Origin: Chitinophagaceae bacterium UBA3430
GTDB lineage: Bacteria > Bacteroidota > Bacteroidia > Chitinophagales > Chitinophagaceae
DNA: 6,591 nucleotides
Assembly (NCBI GenBank): GCA_002378975.1
Contig: DFST01000137.1
Span: 1-6,591 of the forward strand
Direction of reading: 5' to 3'
A program made the translations under genes and the position numbers. The notes under the pieces are model-generated. The model was not told the DNA's origin and ran no database searches. It worked only from the letters and a program-made list of their open reading frames with translations. Each line of letters starts with the position of its first letter. The stretch's first letter is position 1. This document shows, piece after piece, positions 1 to 5,977 of the stretch.

Positions 1-193
1 TGGTTATCAAGATCCCGGATACAAAAAATACGGAGCCAGAAAAAATGAGCCGGCAACGCCCGCATTCTATTGCACACCAACGTTTGCCCTGCTGCCCGCT
101 TTCAGCCGCCCCCATGGCCACGACGCCGTTCATCCCGGAAAAGACGAATTGGTTTGGCTAACGAAACAGGATCACCTTGATCCCTTGCACTAA
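1..193 (+). CDS. C-terminal fragment of a possible PdeM-like metallophosphoesterase
   Basis: An open frame enters from the left edge (first full codon at base 2) and runs 63 codons to TAA at 191-193. Its most telling segment is FALLPAFS (codons about 35-42), preceded by PAFY and followed by a V-x-P-G-K-D-E-L-V-W stretch. From memory, this resembles the C-terminus of ligase-associated calcineurin-like phosphoesterases (PdeM), which typically carry LPCF/LPAF blocks near the end. The PdeM call is inference and weak: the G-H-x-H metal-ligand motif expected upstream of this block would align with GYQDPG here, which has no histidines. The codons look like real coding sequence, and the stop overlaps the stop of the convergent DUF5916 gene by 4 bp (CTAA at 190-193). 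Most of the protein lies outside the window. Confidence 0.5.
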   Translation, partial: GYQDPGYKKYGARKNEPATPAFYCTPTFALLPAFSRPHGHDAVHPGKDELVWLTKQDHLDPLH

Positions 194-2646
194 GCTTTTC
201 GCTGCAACCGCTGTGCATCTAAAAAGTAGATCAACCGAATGGTCAGCTCATGCCCATGGCGCAGGTTGAAACTATCGAACAGGTTGTTGAAGTACGGCTT
301 GCGGGTGCTAGAAATCGGCAAGCGCTCCGTTTCATCCAACCAATTCTTGTACCCCACGATCAATCGACTGCCCAGCCGATAATCCCAGGTCAGAAAAGCA
401 TCCACATTAAATAGATTCACATTGTTGTCTTGGCCGGCCACAAAGCCATACGGCAATAAATCACCCCGGGCATCTACCCGATGAAAGGAGGCATATTTCA
501 CTTCGTTCCAGTAATGACGCATGCGGACCGACAGATTCAATCGATAAGCAAAATGGTAGATACCGGTGAGCAGACTGGTCACTTCCTGATTGCGTCGAAA
601 GCCAACGATGGGGCCCCCATCCACATCCCGCAAAAAGGCATAGCCCAGCTGATTCGTTTCTACTTTGGAATCGGACTGAAGCTGCATCGTAAATCGATTG
701 TTGAATCGATACCGAAATCCGGAACCAACTTGATGATAGCGATTGTCAAACAGGGGGGCCTGCGCCCAAGTGGCATTGAAATTCCAATAGAGTTTTTTTC
801 TACTGTCGCTGCTGCCCCGCAAATCGATGTAATAATTACTGGGCAATCGGAGGGCACGACCGGGCGTTCGCAATTCAAAATAATCATTGACCCAACCGGG
901 TGTCCAACCCGCGGTTATATTGGCATCCCAGAAATTTTTAAACCACCAGAATCCGGTAGCCGCCAGCTCGAAAGAAGTAAATTTCTTGGGATTATAGAGG
1001 TACTGCAATTTGGGTTGAATCCAATAACTGAATGTATTGAAATGTTTGGTAGGCCGTTGTTCGCGGTAGGCCAATTCACCACTGAAGGTGATCTCATTCG
1101 GCGCCCGAAGAAATCCCAGATCATTCGGATCGTAGGTATCCGATTCGATGTTCGCCATCAGTTCGTACTGCCAGAGTCCGCTGATTTTAGCCCAATTCAA
1201 ATTACCGGCCCAACCGGATTTATCGGAACGATCCCAGATCTGGCTATATCGAAAACTGGAGCGAAGAACGTGCGCATTTTTTTTATCGAATAAGGCCAGA
1301 TCGATCGCCGAAACGTTGGCATCGCGCGCCGATCCGTTGCGAATTACATTGGTATTCGTGAACGTGAGCGATGAACGATTGGCCAAGGCCTGATCCAATA
1401 CCAGAATGTTGTAATTGGCAAGCGGCTCCGTGAGTATGCTCGTATCCCGACCATTTAACCGATTTCTCAGCTTGGCACGCATGGGGGCTGTGACTGCGTT
1501 GAAAAAACCAATGCCTAATTTATTGGGATCGCGCCCCGAAAACTTCACGGCATTGTACAGTTGTGTCCGGTTCGGATTGTGTCGGATCTCCCATTCCGGA
1601 TTCGCTTGGGCAAACGCGCTCACAGCGTAATAATCATGCGGGGTGGCACCCACCCGACGAGAATAAAACAAGCGCGACTTAGTAAACAGTTCGGTGCCTT
1701 CGGTGAAGAAAGGTCGGTTCTCCTGGAATTGCACTTCGTAAGGCGTGAGGTTATTGACCACATTGTCGGAGATCACTTGTCCAAAGTCGGGGATCAAGGT
1801 CGCATCCAAAGTGAAGCTCTCATTTACCCCGTATTTAATGTCCATCCCCCCATTGCGAACCGCATCGGTTTCAAATCCGTTGGGGACGGGTGTACGCGCA
1901 AATCCAGCCGAAACGTAAGGTGATAAACTCAACCGAAGCGGGGGCTGAATGTGCTCTAATCCGCTAAGAAGTCCAAACTGATTGGCAAAGCCATCGAGTT
2001 GCGGATCGATGGGATTCCAAAAACTGCGCTCGTTGTTGCGGCGGGTAAAGCGAAGGGCTTGCAACCCCCAGTCCTGCACATCCAATTTGGAAAAACGCAA
2101 CGCACTGTACGGAATCTTCATTTCAACCGTCCATCCTCGATCGTGGATCCGAACGCGACTGTCCCAGACCGCGTCCCAAGACTTGTCGCCGTACTGACCA
2201 AATCCACCCGTAAAGGCAGGCGTGATCCGCGCATCGGTCTGCACGTTCACCGGCGTCACTCCAAACTGAAATCCGTTTTGTAGGTCGTGATAGGTATCAA
2301 AGAAGATGGAGAAAAAATCCACATCGGCCTGCCCTTCGGCATCGCGCGGTGTGAATTGCTTCCGGATCATCTTCGGATCATCGGAAAGCTCGGCCCCCAC
2401 ATAAATTGCCTCATCGTCGTATACAATGCGTACCGTAGCTGCGGAAGGAGCCGGCTTCCCGTAATTCGGAAAGACCTGCACGAAATCCGTCATCACGGAG
2501 GTCAACTGCCAGGCTGAATCGCTGAGTATACCATCCAACTTGGGGCCCTTCTGTACACGAACCGCAGCCGCGCGCTTTGAAACGGATTGGCCTTGCAGTC
2601 CGATCTGACTACTCAAAAACAAAAGGGAAAAGAACAAGATTCGCAT
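190..2646 (-). CDS. DUF5916 outer-membrane protein with N-terminal CBM9-like domain
   Basis: This gene encodes 818 residues. Residues 1-20 form a signal peptide (MRI, then a hydrophobic core, cleavage near G19-Q20). Residues about 29-230 resemble the carbohydrate-binding family 9-like fold, with the entry motif KLDGILSDSAW at 36-46 and a VYDDEAIYVG strand at 75-84. The rest matches DUF5916, with its signature at about 269-321: DIKYGVNES, DATLIPDFGQV, NNLTPYEV, then FQENRPFFTEGTELF. It is followed by SRLFYSRRVG (324-333). The C-terminal part alternates aromatic and polar residues as in a beta-barrel, so the protein probably sits in the outer membrane. Substrate and function are unknown for the family, and carbohydrate binding is not demonstrated. 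The chosen ATG at 2646 gives the complete signal peptide. A terminator upstream separates it from the repressor gene, so it probably has its own promoter. The last barrel-like strand (LTIRLIYFL) is followed by a short basic tail ending RKA. Confidence 0.93.
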   Translation of the reverse strand: MRILFFSLLFLSSQIGLQGQSVSKRAAAVRVQKGPKLDGILSDSAWQLTSVMTDFVQVFPNYGKPAPSAATVRIVYDDEAIYVGAELSDDPKMIRKQFTPRDAEGQADVDFFSIFFDTYHDLQNGFQFGVTPVNVQTDARITPAFTGGFGQYGDKSWDAVWDSRVRIHDRGWTVEMKIPYSALRFSKLDVQDWGLQALRFTRRNNERSFWNPIDPQLDGFANQFGLLSGLEHIQPPLRLSLSPYVSAGFARTPVPNGFETDAVRNGGMDIKYGVNESFTLDATLIPDFGQVISDNVVNNLTPYEVQFQENRPFFTEGTELFTKSRLFYSRRVGATPHDYYAVSAFAQANPEWEIRHNPNRTQLYNAVKFSGRDPNKLGIGFFNAVTAPMRAKLRNRLNGRDTSILTEPLANYNILVLDQALANRSSLTFTNTNVIRNGSARDANVSAIDLALFDKKNAHVLRSSFRYSQIWDRSDKSGWAGNLNWAKISGLWQYELMANIESDTYDPNDLGFLRAPNEITFSGELAYREQRPTKHFNTFSYWIQPKLQYLYNPKKFTSFELAATGFWWFKNFWDANITAGWTPGWVNDYFELRTPGRALRLPSNYYIDLRGSSDSRKKLYWNFNATWAQAPLFDNRYHQVGSGFRYRFNNRFTMQLQSDSKVETNQLGYAFLRDVDGGPIVGFRRNQEVTSLLTGIYHFAYRLNLSVRMRHYWNEVKYASFHRVDARGDLLPYGFVAGQDNNVNLFNVDAFLTWDYRLGSRLIVGYKNWLDETERLPISSTRKPYFNNLFDSFNLRHGHELTIRLIYFLDAQRLQRKA

Positions 2647-2652
2647 CGAATC

Positions 2653-2688
2653 ACAAAAATAAAATAAAAAAGCAGGCGAAGCCTGCTT
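2653..2688 (-). terminator. Intrinsic terminator of the XRE-S24 repressor gene
   Basis: Bases 2670-2677 (AAGCAGGC) and 2681-2688 (GCCTGCTT) form a perfect 8-bp stem around a 3-nt loop. On the minus strand the stem is followed at once by a long T-rich tract (TTTTATTTTATTTTT, 2669-2655). It lies 28 bp past the stop of the repressor gene, the right place to end that transcript before the DUF5916 gene. On the plus strand no T-run follows the stem, so it should act in one direction only. Confidence 0.88.
2654..2661 (-). promoter_or_regulatory. Candidate -7 promoter box for the DUF5916 gene
   Basis: Read on the minus strand this is TATTTTTG, a full match to the Bacteroidota -7 consensus TAnnTTTG, ending 7 nt before the ATG. 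If used, the mRNA leader would be only about 4 nt. No TTG-like -33 element is visible at the expected distance, because that position falls inside the terminator stem. The match also lies in the terminator's T-rich tract, so chance is a real alternative. Confidence 0.35.
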
Positions 2689-2715
2689 GTAAAAGACAAT
2701 ATCGGTGGGACTTAT

Positions 2716-3465
2716 TTAATTGAATCGCTTCTTCAACGAACTCACTTGTTGCTGCAACCCATTGACCACATTGGCCAGTTGATTCATGTCCCAGCGGTTC
2801 TGCGCCGGCGGACGGGAAATGACCATCTGCGCCTGCCACATCTCAATCACCTCTTCGGTGTTCACCGTGTATGGATGAAAGGCCGGATTGTCGCTGACCA
2901 AAGTCAGCTTGTTTTTTTGACGACCGTTTTTCTGGATTCGCTTGTATACAATTCCCTCGTTGCGGGAAATCACGATGCAAGGCGTATTGTTCCCTACATC
3001 TTCCATGTCATTCACTTTCTCCCCGACGATGACCGAGCCACTGGGTGTTGGCAACATGGAATCACCGATGATCTCAAAGGCCCGGTAATTGCCCCCAGAC
3101 AACATAGGCAGCGTGAATGTGTTCAATTCATCCACGAATTCCGGATCGGCATAACCGGCTAAATACCCCGCAGCCGCTTTTACCGGCACAAACGGAATTT
3201 CAGTACGCGTACCGGCCAGTTTCAAAGCGCGCCGCTTCGATAAATACGTTGCTTTTTGTTCGCTGAGATCTTTGCGTAGCAGATCGTCCAGCGTCAACCT
3301 GAAAAGATCGCCCACCTGCTCGAGTACGTCGATGCGGGGCTCGGCACGTTCCTCTTCATAGGCACCAAGTAAGGAACGCTTGATGTTGAGTTTATTGGCG
3401 AATTCCTCCTGCGTCCAGCCGCGGAGCTTTCGCAAATACCGTAGATTTTGATTCGCGTAGGCCAT
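2716..3465 (-). CDS. XRE-family repressor with LexA-like S24 peptidase domain
   Basis: This gene encodes 249 residues. Residues about 7-63 are an XRE/Cro-CI helix-turn-helix (LRYLRKLRGWTQEEFA, then NIKRSLLGAYEEERAEP), which binds DNA as a dimer. Residues about 91-210 are an S24 (LexA/CI/UmuD) domain. The nucleophile is Ser136 in GDSM and the general base is Lys175 in GIVYKRI, 39 residues apart (37 in E. coli LexA). An Ala99-Gly100 bond lies 36-37 residues before Ser136, close to the LexA cleavage geometry. All residues expected for RecA-stimulated self-cleavage are therefore present, although cleavage itself is inference. Residues 211-249 go beyond the usual domain end and look like a short amphipathic coiled coil (L230, V234, L237, V241, L244). 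The start ATG at 3465 sits just before the helix-turn-helix. The gene is divergent from surE with a dyad operator between them. It is not canonical LexA, which has a winged helix. I see no phage genes nearby, so it is probably a chromosomal stress regulator. Confidence 0.92.
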   Translation of the reverse strand: MAYANQNLRYLRKLRGWTQEEFANKLNIKRSLLGAYEEERAEPRIDVLEQVGDLFRLTLDDLLRKDLSEQKATYLSKRRALKLAGTRTEIPFVPVKAAAGYLAGYADPEFVDELNTFTLPMLSGGNYRAFEIIGDSMLPTPSGSVIVGEKVNDMEDVGNNTPCIVISRNEGIVYKRIQKNGRQKNKLTLVSDNPAFHPYTVNTEEVIEMWQAQMVISRPPAQNRWDMNQLANVVNGLQQQVSSLKKRFN

Positions 3466-3468
3466 GGT

Positions 3469-3476
3469 AAAACCTA
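3469..3476 (-). promoter_or_regulatory. Possible -7 box of the repressor gene
   Basis: On the minus strand this reads TAGGTTTT, one mismatch from TAnnTTTG, ending 3 nt before the ATG. A TTTA sequence at 3500-3497 lies 20 nt upstream, the distance I recall for the -33 element (TTTG). Both boxes overlap the dyad operator, which fits autorepression. Each box has one mismatch, so this is tentative. Confidence 0.35.
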
Positions 3477-3508
3477 ATTTATTTAGTGCAATCTGCTAAA
3501 TATTTTAG
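3474..3508. promoter_or_regulatory. Dyad operator in the repressor-surE divergent region
   Basis: Two 13-bp sites share the form CTAA-N5-TTAG: CTAATTTATTTAG at 3474-3486 and CTAAATATTTTAG at 3496-3508. Their centres are 22 bp apart, about two helical turns, and the whole 35-bp block is itself a dyad centred on 3491 with 11 of 13 arm positions matching. Helix-turn-helix repressors often bind pairs of such sites. Relative to a start of transcription at the repressor's ATG, the block covers about -9 to -43, which would block RNA polymerase. This makes autorepression the natural reading; control of surE is also possible. The role is inferred from position and symmetry. Confidence 0.6.
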
Positions 3509-3545
3509 AATTGTCCAAAAGATTTTTTTGAAGCCCCTCAGAAAC

Positions 3546-3555
3546 CACCCGGGTG
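3546..3555. repeat. Perfect 10-bp GC-rich palindrome upstream of surE
   Basis: CACCCGGGTG is perfectly self-complementary and stands out in an otherwise AT-rich intergenic region, 4 bp upstream of the candidate surE -7 box. Around it, TTTGAAGCCC (3527-3536) and TTTGAAGTCC (3563-3572) form a 9-of-10 direct repeat 36 bp apart. The function is unknown; it could be a regulator site or chance. Confidence 0.3.
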
Positions 3556-3558
3556 CGA

Positions 3559-3566
3559 TAAATTTG
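3559..3566 (+). promoter_or_regulatory. Candidate -7 promoter box for the surE operon
   Basis: TAAATTTG fully matches the Bacteroidota -7 consensus TAnnTTTG and ends 6 nt before the surE ATG, implying a leader of about 3 nt. The nearest TTTG upstream (3527-3530) is 28 nt away, longer than the roughly 20 nt expected for a -33 element, so the promoter is plausible but not certain. Confidence 0.4.
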
Positions 3567-3572
3567 AAGTCC

Positions 3573-4373
3573 ATGAAAAAACGTATGACTCGTTCCAAGG
3601 CCACCTCCAAAAAACCGGTCATCCTGATCACCAACGACGATGGCATTACCGCCCCCGGCATCCGCAATCTCATCGAAGCGGTGCAGGACCTGGGCCGTAT
3701 CGTGGTCGTTGCCCCTGACAAACCTCAATCGGGCATGGGACATGCCATCACCGTCGGACATCTACTCCGCTTGCATAAGTCCACGCTCTACGGCGACATA
3801 GAAGCCTATTCCTGCACGGGCACGCCCGCTGATTGTGTGAAGCTGGCCGTTGACAAGGTGCTGCATAAAAAACCGGACCTCTGTTTGTCCGGTATCAACC
3901 ACGGAGGCAATCACAGCATCAACGTGATCTACTCCGGCACCATGTCGGCCGCCGTGGAAGCCGCCATTGAAAGCATTCCCGCTGTCGGCTTCTCCTTACT
4001 TGATTTCAGTATCGAAGCCGATTTTACTGCGGCGCGCCACTACGCGCGCGAAATGGTACAGCACATGCTGTCGACCAAACTGGATCCGCATACCGTTTTC
4101 AATGTGAACATTCCCGCTAAACCGCTAGAAACATTGAAAGGGCTTCGACTCTGCCGGCAAGCCTATGCCAAATACGAAGAAGATTTTGTGGAGCGCAAAG
4201 ACCCCTACGGGAAACCGTATTACTGGCTCACCGGTAAATTCGTCAACCACGACAAAGGAAAAGACACCGATGTTTGGGCACTGGAACACAATTATGTGAG
4301 TGTAGTTCCCGTTCAATATGACCTCACCCGGCACGAACAACTCAAAAGCCTGAAAAAATCCTGGAAACTATGA
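3573..4373 (+). CDS. surE: 5'/3'-nucleotidase SurE
   Basis: SurE is a metal-dependent cytoplasmic phosphatase that removes phosphate from nucleoside 5'- and 3'-monophosphates and is tied to stationary-phase survival. This 266-residue protein has the full motif set: TNDDG at 20-24 (Asp22 and Asp23 bind metal), APDKPQSGMGHAIT at 47-60 (Ser53 as metal ligand), GTPADCVK at 83-90, and SGINHGGN at 106-113 (Asn109 as metal ligand). SGTMSAAVEA, FNVNIP and a C-terminal YVSVVP block follow. The length is near the family norm. I chose ATG 3573 because the family begins only a few residues before the ILITNDDG strand. The in-frame GTG at 3486 would add 29 unlike residues and lies inside the operator. A second ATG at 3585 is a less likely alternative. 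It is the first gene of an operon and overlaps the next gene by 4 bp. Confidence 0.95.
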   Translation: MKKRMTRSKATSKKPVILITNDDGITAPGIRNLIEAVQDLGRIVVVAPDKPQSGMGHAITVGHLLRLHKSTLYGDIEAYSCTGTPADCVKLAVDKVLHKKPDLCLSGINHGGNHSINVIYSGTMSAAVEAAIESIPAVGFSLLDFSIEADFTAARHYAREMVQHMLSTKLDPHTVFNVNIPAKPLETLKGLRLCRQAYAKYEEDFVERKDPYGKPYYWLTGKFVNHDKGKDTDVWALEHNYVSVVPVQYDLTRHEQLKSLKKSWKL

Positions 4374-4666
4374 TCTGGAAAAAAGACAACCTGCGCCTGG
4401 GACTCGCCTTGGGAATGCTGGGTCCGATTCTCGGACTCGCCCTGATCTGGCAATTCAAATTCAATGAGATGCCCTTTGCCGAATTCCTGGAACTATTCAT
4501 GTCGAACAACCGATTGATCACCTCCATTGGCTCCCTCAGTCTGCTGACCAATGCGGTACTTTTCACGATCTACATCAACACCGAACGCGACGAGACCGCC
4601 AAAGGGATTTTCATTTCCACCGTTATCTACGGCATCGGCATTTTGATCCTGAAAATCTTCAACTGA
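4370..4666 (+). CDS. Small three-helix membrane protein between surE and lpxB
   Basis: I do not recognise a named family. The 98 residues contain three likely membrane helices at about 8-27, 49-69 and 78-97, separated by a loop with acidic residues (FNEMPFAEFLELF, 31-43) and a polar TERDETAKG turn (71-79). The start is basic (IWKKD), which favours an inside N-terminus. Its ATG overlaps the surE stop (ATGA at 4370-4373), so translation is probably coupled. Its stop is 4 bp before the lpxB start. From memory, a small membrane ORF at this position is common in related Bacteroidota, which argues for a real gene with a possible link to the envelope or lipid A. That link is inference from context only. 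Confidence 0.85.
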   Translation: MIWKKDNLRLGLALGMLGPILGLALIWQFKFNEMPFAEFLELFMSNNRLITSIGSLSLLTNAVLFTIYINTERDETAKGIFISTVIYGIGILILKIFN

Positions 4667-4670
4667 TCTT

Positions 4671-5777
4671 TTGAAATATTATCTCATCGCCGGCGAAGCT
4701 TCGGGCGACCTGCATGGCCGCCACCTCATCCGTGCGCTTCGTCAACAAGATCCACTCGCCCAGATCCATTGCTGGGGAGGCGATGGCATGCAAGCCGAAG
4801 GCGCTACCCTGGTGAAGCATTTTCGCGATCTCGCGTTCATGGGATTTTTCGAAGTGCTCCGCAACCTTCCCACCATCCTGCGCAATCTTCGATTTTGCAA
4901 GAACGACATCGAATCGTTCAACCCCGATGTGGTCGTCCTCATCGATTATCCCGGTTTCAATTTGCGCATCGCTGAGTGGGCCAAGCGCGCCGGATATAAA
5001 GTCGTGTATTACATCTCCCCACAAGTTTGGGCTTGGAAAGCGAATCGAGTCAAAGCGATGAAGGAATGCATCGATCGCTTACTCGTGATCCTGCCCTTCG
5101 AGGATGAATACTATCGCAAACACTGGAACTGGGAAGTAGATTATGTGGGTCACCCCCTGGCGCAGATCACCGCCGAAAAATTAGCGAATCATCCGAATAT
5201 CAATCGGCCCACTCAAAAAGTAGCCTTGCTTCCCGGCAGCCGCAAACAAGAGATCCAAAAAAAATTACCGGTGATGCTTTCGGTAAGCCGATACTTTCCG
5301 GATCACACATTCGTAGTGGCCGCTGCACCCGGACTCGAGCTTTCTTTCTACGAACCATTTCTCAGCGCCTATCCCAATGTGCAGATGCGACAAGGGCACA
5401 CGTATGATATCTTACTGGACTCGGATGCTGCGTTAGTAACCAGCGGTACCGCTACCCTTGAAACCGCCCTGTTGGGTATTCCCGAAGCGGTTTGCTATAA
5501 AGGCAATGCGATCAGCTATCAGATCGCCAAACGCCTGATCAAGATCCCGTTTATCTCGTTGGTGAATCTGATCCTCAACAAACTCGTCGTGCGTGAGTTC
5601 ATTCAGGACGAAATGAACGAAGCGAATCTTACCCAAGAATTAAAGGAATTGCTGACAAATCAGGAAAGAAGAAGTCAGATGCTGGAAGACTTTCAGCAAC
5701 TGCGCACGATGCTGGAAGCAGGTGGATCCGCCTCTGAAAATGCAGCCCGCATCATCGTCCGGGAATTAGCGAAGTAA
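4671..5777 (+). CDS. lpxB: Lipid-A-disaccharide synthase LpxB
   Basis: LpxB is a GT-B glycosyltransferase of the inner membrane's cytoplasmic face. It joins 2,3-diacylglucosamine-1-phosphate with UDP-2,3-diacylglucosamine to make the lipid A disaccharide and UDP. The 368 residues are close to the usual 370-390. Visible motifs are IAGEASGDLHG (6-16), GGDGMQAEG (36-44), MGFFEVL (57-63), IDYPGFNLRIA (91-101), YYISPQVWAWK (113-123), YVGHPLA (158-164), LLPGSRKQEI (186-195), SGTATLE (258-264), SLVNLI (296-301) and VREFIQDE (307-314). The start must be TTG at 4671: an in-frame stop lies 7 codons upstream with no ATG between, and the next ATG (codon 40) would remove the GEASGD loop. It begins 4 bp after the previous stop, so it is probably translated by coupling. 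Its end overlaps a convergent small gene by 12 bp. Confidence 0.96.
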   Translation: MKYYLIAGEASGDLHGRHLIRALRQQDPLAQIHCWGGDGMQAEGATLVKHFRDLAFMGFFEVLRNLPTILRNLRFCKNDIESFNPDVVVLIDYPGFNLRIAEWAKRAGYKVVYYISPQVWAWKANRVKAMKECIDRLLVILPFEDEYYRKHWNWEVDYVGHPLAQITAEKLANHPNINRPTQKVALLPGSRKQEIQKKLPVMLSVSRYFPDHTFVVAAAPGLELSFYEPFLSAYPNVQMRQGHTYDILLDSDAALVTSGTATLETALLGIPEAVCYKGNAISYQIAKRLIKIPFISLVNLILNKLVVREFIQDEMNEANLTQELKELLTNQERRSQMLEDFQQLRTMLEAGGSASENAARIIVRELAK

Positions 5778-5927
5778 TTTGATCGCCAAAATCACCAAGC
5801 AAAGCAGGAAGATCAGTATGCTGATCCGATTGATGCCATGCATGTATCCGATCCAGGCACTGGCCGGACGGTTGGGATCCTTTTTTCGCAGGTATAGATA
5901 CTCGGCCAATTGCTTGAATACGCTCAT
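5766..5927 (-). CDS. Small single-helix membrane protein, DUF6728-like
   Basis: This gene encodes about 53 residues: an N-terminal polar part (SVFKQLAEYLYLRKKDP), a middle GYMHGINRIS segment, and one C-terminal membrane helix (about ISILIFLLCLVILAIKLL). The layout resembles a short protein family of Bacteroidota that I recall as DUF6728; the name is from memory and tentative. I chose the ATG at 5927 over an upstream ATG at 5948, because the extra seven residues (MRCYVWT) look unlike the family and overlap a promoter-like box. Its stop codon lies inside the end of lpxB, so the two genes overlap tail to tail by 12 bp with no room for a terminator. Function unknown. Confidence 0.75.
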   Translation of the reverse strand: MSVFKQLAEYLYLRKKDPNRPASAWIGYMHGINRISILIFLLCLVILAIKLLR

Positions 5928-5931
5928 AGTC

Positions 5932-5939
5932 CAAACATA
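5932..5939 (-). promoter_or_regulatory. Candidate -7 promoter box for the small membrane protein
   Basis: Read on the minus strand this is TATGTTTG, a full match to TAnnTTTG, ending 4 nt before the chosen ATG at 5927. Used as a -7 box it would give an almost leaderless mRNA, and would exclude the alternative ATG at 5948. No clear -33 element is seen. Confidence 0.4.
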
Positions 5940-5966
5940 ACAACGCAAGTTGCCGTTGGTTTACCC

Positions 5967-5974
5967 TATCTTTG
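5967..5974 (+). promoter_or_regulatory. Candidate -7 promoter box for the helicase gene
   Basis: TATCTTTG fully matches TAnnTTTG. Transcription would start near 5978, leaving a leader of about 120 nt before the GTG at 6098. A TTG at 5950-5952 is only 14 nt upstream, shorter than the expected spacing to a -33 box. No closer match is present before the gene. Confidence 0.45.
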
Positions 5975-5977
5975 TGT

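Noticed and set aside
481..1293. A 270-codon open frame on the plus strand opposite the DUF5916 gene
   Set aside because: The minus strand here encodes the recognisable DUF5916 protein. The antisense translation has no recognisable domain or known motif, and long antisense frames arise from codon bias.
2746..3162. A 138-codon plus-strand frame opposite the repressor gene
   Set aside because: It lies fully antisense to the S24 domain, whose catalytic residues are intact on the minus strand; its His-rich translation is typical of a shadow frame.
3521..3530. T-run (GATTTTTTTG) as a terminator on the plus strand
   Set aside because: No hairpin precedes it and no plus-strand gene ends nearby.
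3486..3572. Upstream GTG start that would extend SurE by 29 residues
   Set aside because: The extension has no SurE similarity, begins inside the operator dyad, and would include the candidate -7 box; ATG 3573 fits the family.
4659..5024. A 121-codon minus-strand frame opposite lpxB
   Set aside because: It is antisense to the most conserved LpxB motifs and shows no family features of its own.
5928..5948. Earlier ATG for the small minus-strand membrane protein
   Set aside because: The added residues MRCYVWT look random and their DNA contains a full -7 promoter match; the ATG at 5927 is preferred, though not proven.
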